In this document: positions 22,401 to 32,106 of the stretch, one piece after another
Layout of the letters: each line of letters begins with the position of its first letter
Numbering within the stretch: the stretch's first letter is position 1
Origin: Agarophyton chilense
Taxonomy: Eukaryota > Rhodophyta > Florideophyceae > Gracilariales > Gracilariaceae
Assembly (NCBI GenBank): GCA_030374765.1
Contig: JARGXX010000115.1
Location: 248,001-312,000, forward strand
DNA: 64,000 bases
Reading direction: 5' to 3'
The notes under the pieces: generated by a model
Told to the model about the DNA's origin: nothing
The model's input: the letters and a program-made list of their open reading frames with translations, nothing else
The model's database searches: none
Program-made: the position numbers and the translations under genes

Positions 22401-23634
22401 CATGCTAATACATGCTAATATGCCTACGGAGAGTCCCATTTGGATTAAGCTACCGAAAATTAAGGACGTAAGTGAAGCAGATGGCCGTGTTGTGAAGCTT
22501 GTGAAATCATTGTATGGCACTCGGGAAGCGCCGAGACTCTGGTTCGAAGACATTTTTTCTTATCTATCCTCCATCGGTTTCAAACCGCTCCAATCTGCTC
22601 CTTGTGTCTTTCTATTCGGAACTGGAACGAATAAGGTTATCGTTCTGGCCTATGTGGATGATCTCAGCATTTTCGGACCGGCTCATATGACTACATGGGT
22701 AAAGGAAAAACTCTGCACTAAGTATGATATTTCTGATCTCGGTCGAACTGATTTATATCTTGGTGTTTTTATTAATGAGAACCACAGCGGAATTCTGCTT
22801 CACCAACGGCCGCTCATTGAGAAGATCATCAAAATGTGTCATATGGATACTGCAACACCCGTCACTGCTCCTCGTCCTCAAACACATTGTCTGTATGACG
22901 CATTGACAGTTCCCAGTGACTCTTAATGTTCGGCTATGATGAATGTGCCATACAAGGAGGTTCTTGGATCGCTACTTTTTCTAAGTACTCGCACCCGACC
23001 GGATTTGTCCACAGCGTTGTCCATGCTTGGAAAGTTTGCATCTAATCCTTCACCTGAACATTGGCAATGCATGAAGAAGGTCGTACGTTACTTGCTTGCG
23101 ACAAAGCATTACGGCTTGGAAATACCATACAGCGTCTCTTCTTCTGTCGCGTCTTGGTCCAATGCCGATTGGGGCCGTGATCTGGATAAACGTCGATCGA
23201 GGGGGGGTCATGTAATCACTATTGGTGACGTTCCTGTGATTTGGAGTTCGAAGCTCCAGAAATCAACGGCCCTATCGACAACAGAAGCTGAGTTCTATGC
23301 TATCTCGGAATGCATTAAACAACTCACTTGGATCAGGAACGTTCTAAATGAACTGGGGTTTGCACTGGACTACCCGATTCCTTTGTTTCAGGACAATCTT
23401 GGTGCACTTACATGGACGAAAACCGAATTTGGCATGCGAAAAGTGAAGCACATTGAACAAAGGCATCATCTCGTATTGGATGCTGTCAATCAAGGACTTA
23501 TAGCGATTCATCACGTTCCGTCTGAGAAAAATCGAGCAGATATATTCACAAAGTTTCTGATTGGAGAACTGTTTGCACTGCATCGAACAGCTCTCCATGT
23601 TTCACCCGTACCGGTCGAGGGGGGATCTCAGTGA
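19482..23634 (+). pseudogene. gag-pol polyprotein of copia element I (three stops, one frameshift)
   Basis: The ATG at 19482 sits in a CACCATGG context. Order of domains: gag with YKLWRIRIDAACN; zinc knuckle CGICNKENHTTNRC (about 20106-20147); protease LMLDSGSTAHLTS; integrase zinc finger H-H-C-C (LWHNRLGH...CIPC) and catalytic HTDITF, HSDGGSEF, SNGLAERN; RT with FKARLVARG, HIDVKGAFL and AYVDDLSIFG; RNase H with STTEAEFYA and KNRADIFTK. In-frame stops are TGA at 20418, TAA at 21666 and TAA at 22924. A duplicated 10-mer at 22401-22420 shifts the RT frame. The terminal stop at 23632 lies inside the 3' LTR. All catalytic residues I checked are present, so the damage is confined to a few lesions. 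Confidence 0.9.
22401..22420 (+). repeat. 10-bp tandem duplication that breaks the RT frame
   Basis: CATGCTAATA is present twice in tandem just after the GAFLHAN motif. One copy would keep the RT frame open; two shift it by one base. Confidence 0.85.
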
Positions 23635-23873
23635 ACTTGAATGTTTGTATCATCGTCGATTTATTCTTGTATTGCTTACGTGACTTTCGTTTGATTTTGC
23701 ATTTGTATTTGTTTACGAGAGCATACACTTCGTAGTTTATTGCTCTCGTATTCGTCTGTTGAGTATAAAGGAAGGACTGCTGATCTTACTGTTTGTATCA
23801 GCAGTTTTCAACACTTATCGTCTTGTTTTCACCTAACTAGCCTCTCCTACGCTCATTTGCACTCGACCTGAGA
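23626..23873 (+). repeat. 3' LTR of element I (248 bp)
   Basis: Begins TCTCAGTGAACTTG after a GAGGGGGGA purine tract and ends CCTGAGA, followed by the target duplication GTCCC. About eight substitutions separate it from the 5' copy. Confidence 0.88.
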
Positions 23874-23878
23874 GTCCC

Positions 23879-24925
23879 TCCTTTTCTCTCTCCTTTTATA
23901 CTCATTCTCTGGTCTCTCTATTACCCTTGTCCTTTGGTTTTTATTCTCTCCAATCGCCTGCCGTATTGTTGCATTGTTCTAATGCTAAAGCCGCCTACAC
24001 GTCCTGACCTCCATCTTTCCTGCCGCCCTCAGTGCCCATGGTTTCGTTTTGTGGCCCCTTCCCTTCCCGGCATGTCTTCATCATTGAGCATTCTGCTCTC
24101 GTTCTCTTGCACCAGACTTCAATCGTCTTTCCGCTAGTCTGCGTGTTACTTCGCCGTGCTCGTTACTCTAGCTGTATTCTCCTCTTCGCCAGTCTCCTCT
24201 CTTTCCTCCCCTCGCTCTTCCGTGCTATGTTTTGCACTCTGTATATTATTCCATTGTAACCTTTTCCTTGCACCTTCATTCGCTCTTGTCAATTCTTCAT
24301 ATCCGCTGACATCATGGCGCGCTTGCTACCATTTCTTTTCAATGCAGAGTCAAACATGTCACAATTGTACACTTATACCGTGTTAGCACCAAATATTTCA
24401 TTCGTCTATTGTAGAATAATGATCTTACGGAAAATGAAAATCTACAAATTACAATGAAGTAGCATTTTTGTCTCCTGGCACCGTAAAAGATATTTGACCT
24501 CGAATCAGGAAGGCAAAGACCATCTACCAACCAATCTATCACCATCGTGGTTTTATCTAAAAATTCTAAAGTCGCGATCGACTAAAAGGCAACTATAGCC
24601 TCTGCAATAATCGTATTTGAACAAAAGCTCTCGTCTTGAGGATAGTTTTTCCTTTTGCTCTGTTAAGCGCTTCTACTTTGTTTGTTTCGTGTAATTTTTG
24701 TTTTTTTGGTGTTTTTTGTAAAGTGCACATGGGGTTTCGAGACAATCTCATGGTTTTTACGTACCGCCAGATCTGTAATATTATCTCGTGTCTACAAGCA
24801 TCGTTTCTTTTCCTAAACTCTCGTGTTCATCTCTTTTCACACACTTTCTTTCGTGGACAGTCCCTTCCAAGGCGACGCTAGCTTTCTGCGGTGTTTTAAT
24901 TGTGAATGTTCACCTGGTACTGAGT
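23879..24925. other. Pyrimidine-rich spacer between elements I and E
   Basis: CT-rich on the plus strand, with no coding frame I can support. Its last part (24880-24925) may be the far side of the decayed gene split by element E: the minus-strand frame at 56663-56760 stays open into it for some 30 codons if E is removed. Confidence 0.4.
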
Positions 24926-24930
24926 ACGCT

Positions 24931-25290
24931 TATGGAATGCTAGTGCTTGAATGCGATGCATATATCTAATGCAACTGTAGAAGTCAAGTTCAAAAGTAGA
25001 TTGTTGCATTAGCGATGCATAACTTGAATGCAGACATTCAATGCAAGCCTCACAGTGCTTGTTGGGTTGCGTTAGATGATTTACTGCGTCGGAGAGGCTC
25101 ATTGCGTGTAACAGTTGCGTGGCAGTTGTATTAGGTGGAACGTATCCAGATTCCTACAAAAGCCCGAAACACTTGGTTATCAGCATTGATGTTCCGGAAG
25201 GCACAAGCAACCATCCGCAAAAAGATTAGAAATTAGAACAACAAAGTGTGCTTCACGTTTAAGGATATAAAACCGCCCCCTCTGTTTTTT
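24931..25290 (+). repeat. 5' LTR of element E (360 bp)
   Basis: Begins TATGGAATGCTAGTGC directly after ACGCT and ends CTGTTTTTTA directly before the primer-binding site. It matches 50716-50832 plus 56412-56657. It contains GATATAAAACCG near its 3' end and repeated GATGCAT/AATGCA motifs near 24955-25045. Confidence 0.85.
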
Positions 25291-25301
25291 AGTTATGGGC
25301 C
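25291..25301 (+). promoter_or_regulatory. Primer-binding site of element E (half tRNA-iMet type), overlapping the gag start
   Basis: GTTATGGGCCC abuts the LTR. The ATG inside it (25295) is the likely gag start, so primer site and initiation codon overlap. Confidence 0.75.
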
Positions 25302-26850
25302 CTGAAAACCTTAACAGCTTACCGTCGAGACCTCGGTTTTCTTGGGACATTCGATCCATACCGTGGACTGATGGGCGTGGAAACCAGGAACAGTACGCAG
25401 AATTTGTTTCTCTATGGCATGCGTTTAAGGATACTCTTGCTGACTCGAACAGAAACAAAGTAGCCAAGGAGGCTCAAGGAATTATGCTGCAGTCGCAGTT
25501 GCATGGACGAGCAAGAGATCCGTGCAAGGCTATCCTGGACAGTACGATACGATCAGCAACAGGTGCAGTGGCAATTGTGAAGGCACTGTACAAGAGAGAT
25601 CCGTTGGCTGTGGTTTCAGATGTCTTTCAGGACTTTCTTTCAGTGGTCAACGCCAAGAGGAACCACAACGAGAGCTTCAAGAATATTGAATCCAAGTTTC
25701 AGGCACAAGTTTCGAGGCTCAACGCACATGGCTCGGAGGCAAGGCTTTCGGACGCACTTGTGGCTTTCGCTCTACTTGAAAATGCAGATGTTGACAACAA
25801 CCAAAAGGGTGCCAGTGTTGGCAAACGGGGCTCCGAGGGACTCTAATCTTTCTTTGATGTCAACTACCAACGAATATCTCAAGGCTGTTTCGTACGATTC
25901 TATCGAATCTGTGCTTAGGAAGTGTGATCGGATGAAGAATTCGGGAGGAGACTCATCGACAAGGGTTCTTTCCAGTAACGCAGCGCATCACTCGCCATAT
26001 GACCACAAACCGTTCTCTGGTTCGAACAACCGGAGGAATGGTCAGAGATCGCGCAGAACGCCTGAGCAAGTGGCGAAGCTCAAGAGCAGGACGAAGCGTC
26101 ATCAATGTGAGTTATATGGACACTGGAAAGACGATCACAATGAAGATGGAACCCTTAACACCGGGGTTAAAGCTCTTCACGCTCCCACAACTGGCGACAA
26201 CTCAAACAAGCAGGTCTTAACCTTCAATATGGCTACAAAAACGGCCATGAACTCCACCACTGTTCCCATAGACAACCGTACCGGACCACTACTCGACGAT
26301 GGAGCACCGTACAGTGGTATTGGATACTCAGAGTGGAAGCTCATAACCAAACTGGTTTGTCCTGATTGGAATCCGGAGCTCGATCCGATACCCGAATCCG
26401 TTGCAGACCGGCCGTGCTGGCAGTATGGCAGAGGAGAGCACAGAAGCACGGCAAAGAAGATATTTGGATCAGTGGTGTTCAAGGCACGAACCGACCAGGG
26501 GACGATCGTGCATGTCAGGCATTTGGTTATCGACTGTTCGTCTCAGTGGGTCGTCGGACGCAACGTAACCGACTACTGTGACATACTGCACATCAACCAG
26601 AACACGTTGGTACTACCGCCCGATGCCAGTGGGCAATCTCAAGAAACCATCGCGTTAGTGGATAAGGATATGCACACCTATATTCCCCATTCGGTTTTCA
26701 CATTCCGTGCGGACAATATGACGAGCGAAAACGACACTAAATTGTTCTGCGTTTCGCCGCATATTGATAGAGACCTAGAAAATAGGCCCTGGAAGAATTT
26801 GAAGGAGACTGTGGACAAGGTCCATAAGAACGTCTGCGGACATTCAACCT
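25295..26850 (+). pseudogene. gag and protease of copia element E (one frameshift)
   Basis: From the ATG at 25295 (MGPENLNSLPSRPRFSWD) the gag reads through a capsid-like region (GIMLQSQLHGRARDPC, ALYKRDPLAVVSDVF). It loses frame near 25800 and continues in another phase. A defective zinc knuckle follows at about 26100 (CELYGHWKDDHNEDG, one Cys missing). A protease-like segment has LLDDGAPYSGIG, where DDGA stands in for the usual D(S/T)GA, and then VVGRNVTDYCDIL. The second phase runs open to a stop at 26850 at the integrase zinc finger. Inactivation looks old. Confidence 0.8.
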
Positions 26851-28079
26851 AATCAGACTTCAAGCTTCTTTCGGCAAGGAACATGCTGTGCAATACACAA
26901 GTAGAAAAGTATCTACAGAGCACCCTTGAGAGATGTAACGCGTGTCGAACTACAGCGAAGCCCAAAGCAAACAGGAAGGTTTCGTTCAGTGCAATGACTA
27001 GATCCTTCAACGAACTCGTGTCTGTAGACCACATGTTTATCGAAAAGTAATGTGTGATGCACGTTATGGACGGTGCCTCGCGTTAATCGGTATGATCAGT
27101 CGTGGAAGACACATCTATGCACCAGGCGATTCTTGTGTTTGACTCACAGTGGCTAACTCCGTTTTGGACACCACAAGTTGTTGCGTACGACAGCGAATTC
27201 AACAACAGCATCTTCGAAAAGTATCTTCAGGACCAGGACATTGAGTCTAGACCTCTACGGCCGCGTAGACATAATAAGAACGTACTGGAGTCGAAGTACA
27301 GGATCATTCGAGATGTTTATTTACGTCTGAATGAGTCGAGCACTGAAGGAAGAGAGGATTGGACCACGCATTTGCGCATTCAACAAGCCATTACGACATC
27401 AAATAATCTATACGGTAGTGAAATCCTTTCCGCTCAGAAACTGGCAAAAGGGTACGCTAGACCGATTGAGGCTAGATTTATCCCAAGGGTACTGTCTCAG
27501 GAGATCATGGATGCCTATCAAACTATCCTGGCCAAGCGTAAGCTCACACTGATTCTCAGGTCCGAGACATTTGAGGAGACTCCCATTGCTGCAGGAGACT
27601 TGATACAAGTGTTCGTCAAGCAGCAACACGACAAGAGGGGGAAGTGGTCCCAGAACAAGCCAATTCTGGCGTTCGATGTCACCGCCCGAACAATTACAGT
27701 ACCGGGAGCTAAGGGAAAGAGCGTTCGTGCAGTCATTGAAGATGCGAGGCCTGCAATTTGCGACAACGAGCTTGCTGCTGCTGTGCAGGAGGCTAGAGAC
27801 GAGCTAGATAGAAACCAAGACGAAGTTGTAGGTAATGTAGAAGAAAAACCACGGTGTCTGGAATCAGCCGCAAAACTAGACGATGGCAAACCAGACAGCG
27901 ACGAGGAACCCGATTGCATTGGACAGAATCTACCGAAAGTGGGAGACAGGATTGAAGTCTACTGGCCACTTGACAAGAAGTTCTACGAAGGCACTGTGCA
28001 GAACCATGAGGAGAATACCGGGGAGTATTCTATACACTATTCTCATGGAGATAAGGAGCAACTGCATCTAAAGGACTAA
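26790..28079 (+). pseudogene. Integrase of copia element E
   Basis: The zinc finger VHKNVCGH...CNAC lies near 26820-26950, interrupted by stops at 26850 and 27048. Catalytic positions are recognisable: VDHMFIE (27025), VAYDSEFNN (27185) and NKNVLESKYRIIRDVYL (27275). A long post-core region follows, with QVFVKQQHDKRGKW at about 27600 and a chromo/Tudor-like VGDRIEVYWPLDKKFYEGTV segment near 27945 before the stop at 28077. That last segment resembles small domains that bind histone tails. I infer this only from the pattern of aromatic and acidic residues. Confidence 0.75.
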
Positions 28080-28903
28080 GTCTGGAACTATGTTAAGGAT
28101 ACACAAACTGTAGAGCACCCAAGCGACGCCGAAGTGGAATCGGAGAGTCGTGTCAAGGCAGGCGAAGTACAGTTGTCACCCGGACAGGAGCTGAAAAGTT
28201 TAGAGAAAGAACTTATCGAGAGTCACCATCAGCCGTTTTGTTAACACTGAGTTCATGATACACCAGGCTCAGGGGCTACCACCGTATGCGACCCAGAATG
28301 CCTATGGAAAGGAAGAACGATCATTCAAGAAGATTATGAGAGACGTGGCAGTGTGTATAATACCAAAGAACTCAAACATCGTAATCAGCCACGTATTCTA
28401 CAAGGTGAAGCGATGCAACGACAACACCCTCACTCTGAAGGGGCGAATTGCCGTTCATCGGAATAATGACCGCGACAAGGACGTTCTGAAGACTGATTCC
28501 GCAACTTTCCCACCTGTAGGTATCCGCATATTGCTCTTGCTCGCGACCATCTTTCGCCGGACGTTATCCAAGATCGACTTCCAAAGCGCATTTCTTCAAA
28601 CGGAAGCCGAAAGGGACGTGTACATGGTGCCACTACGCGAGTGTAAGACACGGTACCAGCGTTATTAGCTACTTCCATCGGCTGCTTATGGACTTCCAAA
28701 CGCTGGAGCCAAGTGGGAACAGCTAAGTGACCAAGTGCTTCGTGGATTTGGCTTCACCCAGCTTGTGTATGTCCCACAATTATTCTATCAGAACATAGAT
28801 GGCAAGACTGCAATCGTTGCTTTGAAAGTGGTGGATGGCCTCCTGTTCGGTGGAGTTAAGACAAAGGTGTCCGAAGTGATCGAGAAGATAAAGAAGAACT
28901 ATA
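28080..28903 (+). pseudogene. RT of copia element E, part 1 (cut by element B)
   Basis: Linker, then RT with KGRIAVHRNNDRDKD (about 28440), SKIDFQSAFLQTEAERDVY, a stop at 28666, AYGLPNAGAKWEQLSDQV and KVVDGLLFGG (about 28830). The last corresponds to the catalytic (Y/V)VDD box. Its second Asp is Gly, so this copy would be catalytically dead even without the insertions. The sequence stops at 28903, where element B begins. Confidence 0.8.
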
Positions 28904-29817
28904 TGTAGAGCAACGCCCAGTTAGGGGATACTTGAAGATGCAACTCATAGAATGAGGATTGAACCCTCCGAGGGTTATGATTATGATCCCCTCTATGCTG
29001 TGCTGAGGTGGCACTGTTTTCTGGTTATATTTCGCCTATAAGGGAAAATTCGGATGGCCCATGGTTGGATTGGCCCCGTGATACACGTGGCTTAATTTTG
29101 GCACCGAATTTCGGATATTTGTTAGAACGTTGGATTTTTGGGCCCTGGCAGTGGGATCTCCACGTGTATGGCCCTGAGCAGGTGTGCACTGCTGTAGAGT
29201 TTAGTTAGTGGGCCCTACTTAGGGAGGCGAGATCTGACAGTCCGAGCTCAGAGTAAATGACAACCAAGGTTGGTCTTCGATACCTTTAGAGGTTCTTCGT
29301 CGCCATCGTTTCGGCCTTACAACCCAGAACGGGCTCTGGTTAGCAACGCCTGCGTAGGGACACGACTCCACTTGGAGAATGCCCACGTTTGAGTTCCGTG
29401 CAACCACCCCCTTGGGACCGCTCAGACGACCTGCGTGCACGATACCCCGTGGGGGTTCTGCTTACTTGTTGCGTGTTTTTTGTGTTTCCTTTCGAGGACA
29501 GGTTTTCGCCCCTGTATTGGGTTTCTTTTGTTGTTTCGCCCCTTTTCTGGTTCTCGGGTCCGGTGCCTGTTAGTGCCCGACCCTCGCCCCTTTTTTCCTC
29601 TTCGCCGGATTTTCCCCCATTCTTTGGGATACCCATTCCCATTCCCGATCCAACGGTTTCTACCCCTCACCTCCGTCGGTACTGCCGGAATCCCCCGTGG
29701 GAGTTACACCCCACACTACGGGTGGAACGGAGGGCTCTGTCTCTGAGTCTGCCTCCCCCAGTGAGCAAGGCTTCGAACACCTTGAGAGCACTTCCCGTCG
29801 CCGGGTTTTGCTCCACA
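28904..29817 (+). repeat. 5' LTR of element B (914 bp)
   Basis: Begins TGTAGAGCAACGCCC and ends GTTTTGCTCCACA. The ends form a 10-bp imperfect inverted repeat. Several ORFs within it recur unchanged in the 3' copy and are not genes. Confidence 0.9.
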
Positions 29818-29819
29818 AG

Positions 29820-29837
29820 TGGTCTCCCGACTTTGAA
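29820..29837 (+). promoter_or_regulatory. Primer-binding site of element B
   Basis: TGGTCTCCCGACTTTGAA, 2 nt after the LTR. One base differs from A, C and D. Confidence 0.75.
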
Positions 29838-30044
29838 TCCGTTCTCGGACTTTTGGGTTGTTCATCCACGTGTTGGAATATCTCTTGGAAGAGGAAGCAC
29901 CGTCGTGAAGATTTGTTGTAGTGGTCCCCTTTGGAAAGGGTGGAATTGGTTTTTATTTTTGTTTTGTGTTACGTCATCTGTTCTCCGGGAATGTCGTGAT
30001 CGAATTTCATCGTTACCCCGAATCGTCGGTGTCGTGTCTGCAGC

Positions 30045-32075
30045 ATGACCCCGCCTACCCGTGGTTCCAGGACTGGATCGAACCGTCAAGCGGATTCAGT
30101 GCCCCCGGCCCCGCCTAGGTCGAGGAGCTCTTTTCCCAAAGGTGGGAACGATTCCGGTATCGATCCGGACACTTGGAGAGCACCCTCAGTGGTTTCAGGT
30201 CCTCGAGAGGTCGTGGCTGTGGGCCCAGCTCCAGTGGTGGAGACCCCCTCAGCAGCACCCCGAAGTCGGGCCGACCCTGAATTACAGCGCCTGGAGACTC
30301 GAATTGATATCACCAACGCGGCTCATATCGAGCTCCTTCAGGAGGTTACTATCCTCCGCCTCAAGGTGGAGGACGCCCAGGTGCGGGGAGTCGCCGATGA
30401 CCTTCGTACCCTGAAAAGGGAAGTGAACTCCCTTTTGGAAAGCTTTGGTACCCCTGGGGTCTTTATCCAGGAGTACCGGAGCCTCGTGGAGGAACACCGC
30501 GTGCAAGCGGAACGCTTCCGAGCTCGGCTGGACACCCTCGAGGACATTATCCGTATGGACGGAGACGCAGAAGCCTCGAAGGATAAACCCGACGTTTCGG
30601 AAGACGAAGAACACCGCTCCGCTAAACGGGACCGCCGCAAGTCCAAGAAGAGGGTTCACCTCCAAGAGGATTTATCGGATTCCGATCCCAATCGCTCGCC
30701 ATCGAGTTCGTCCTCCGAATCTTCGGATAGTGAAGATGAACGCCGGTCATCCCGGGCGACTCGGTCGAAGGCTACTTACACCTCTCAAGGGGCAATCCGT
30801 ACCCGGAAGAAGGGTAGGAAACACCTTGGATTAAGTGAGCTGAAGCCGACGAATCCTCTCTATCGGAAGCTGCTATCGTACCGCTATTACCGGTTGGATA
30901 ACCCTTCGGGAGATCGAACATCCCGCGGAACGGGTAAGGTCAAGGACTACATCAAAAGGCTGAGCATCACCCTACAGAAGAGGGAGTTCACAGGAACAGA
31001 CGCAATTATGGTGCTCGATTTCCTTGCGAGGTTCGTCCAGGAGGCTGACATCCTCGGTATGAGTGAAGCGCAAGCGTATCTTGCATTACCCTATTTTTTA
31101 AAGGGGATGGCTGAAGACCAGTTCAACTCCGTCCATGGATCATCCTGAGCCTCGGAAGGGGGAGTCACGTGCTGGCCCGAAGCGGTGCAGTACCTCTTGA
31201 GGTCATACGCTACTGGAAATGCGATTCAGAAAGCAATCCTTGCATTAAGGGATACGCGGCAGAAGCCGATGGAAACCGAAACGGTGTATTCAACTCGCTT
31301 GAATAAAGCGTTTCACCGATGCGGGAATGTATTCCCCGCCTACGAGAGATGCTCCATGTTTGTGGATGGTTTGGACCCCTCGATAAGGGCATTGGTTGCC
31401 CGACATCGGGAAGAAAAGCGCAAGATGACCTACTTGGAATTGGTTCAGTACGCCCAGGCTGAGGGGGATACTCTCCGTGCCCGGCAGAACCGAAAGAGTC
31501 GGCCGACACGTGCACTCCTCGCCGATGGAGGTAACTCGTCTTTGTCACTCGCAGGAGGCTCTGCCCCTGTGGGGGTCAATGATAACATTCACTTCATGGG
31601 AAGTAACCCCGAATCTATGGGTACGTCTGAGTTGCCGTCGACATCCGCTCCGACTACGGATGAAGACCCTGCGCTCTCTACCCAAGGACGGAGGGTGCCA
31701 GCCGCATCGCTACCTTTTGCGAATACCGCTGCTCGGTTCTCTCGCCCCGGATAGAGGGATACAGCACCACCCCGCGTGGATTCACGTCCACAACCGAACC
31801 CGGCAGAGCTGATTTGCTATTTTTGTTACCTCCATGGTCACAAAGCACCAGACTGCACATTTCCCCTGCGGGAGGGTTCACGAGTTATCGCTCACTACGA
31901 GGCTCTGACCCCTGAGGAGAAAGCTCGAGTCCCGAGTAGGTCCTATGAGGAACAAAGGATACTCCGAGCTCACCTTGCTGACAGGGATACAGAACTTGTA
32001 CCGGCGAACGGGGAACAACCGGTCCCCTTCGAGGCAGCTGCACCGAATTCGGTGGGGTCCGCTTCGAAAAACTAA
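30045..32075 (+). pseudogene. gag of element B (two in-frame stops)
   Basis: The ATG at 30045 opens one 677-codon frame to TAA at 32073, broken only by TGA at 31146 (where A has Ser) and TAG at 31752. The N-terminus is Pro/Arg/Ser-rich. Residues ~85-190 are predicted coiled coil by heptad-like spacing. A Ser/Asp/Glu-rich then basic stretch follows. The capsid-like domain (LDFLARFVQEADILGMSEA, MFVDGLDPSIRALVARH) matches A and C. The CX2CX4HX4C zinc knuckle CYFCYLHGHKAPDC is at about 31816. The frame ends TCG AAA AAC TAA, with pol in the -1 phase. Confidence 0.88.
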
Positions 32076-32106
32076 ACTTGGGAGTCTCCCCTGCGGGAGG
32101 GGCGTC
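32066..32106 (+). promoter_or_regulatory. Candidate -1 frameshift signal between gag and pol, element B
   Basis: G AAA AAC TAA at the gag stop, with the -1 frame open across it (codons CTA AAC TTG GGA). The hairpin CTCCC-CTGC-GGGAG starts about 14 nt further on. The equivalents in A and C keep the pairing with other bases. Confidence 0.45.

Larger units (their letters stand above)
19104..23873 (+). mobile_element. Ty1/copia element I, structurally complete, 4770 bp
   Basis: Two 248-bp LTRs (19104-19351, 23626-23873) are flanked by GTCCC (19099-19103 and 23874-23878). A half-tRNA(iMet)-type primer-binding site (GGTTATGGGCCC) follows the 5' LTR, and GAGGGGGGA precedes the 3' LTR. Between them is one gag-pol frame in copia order: gag, protease, integrase, RT, RNase H. 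The LTRs differ at about eight positions by eye (about 3%). The frame carries three stops and one 10-bp duplication. The LTR ends are TCTCAG...CTGAGA rather than TG...CA. Confidence 0.9.

Noticed and set aside
29340-29746. Overlapping ORFs inside the B LTR (both strands), repeated at 38814-39220
   Set aside because: They are identical in both LTRs because the LTRs are identical. They overlap in several frames and show no motif.
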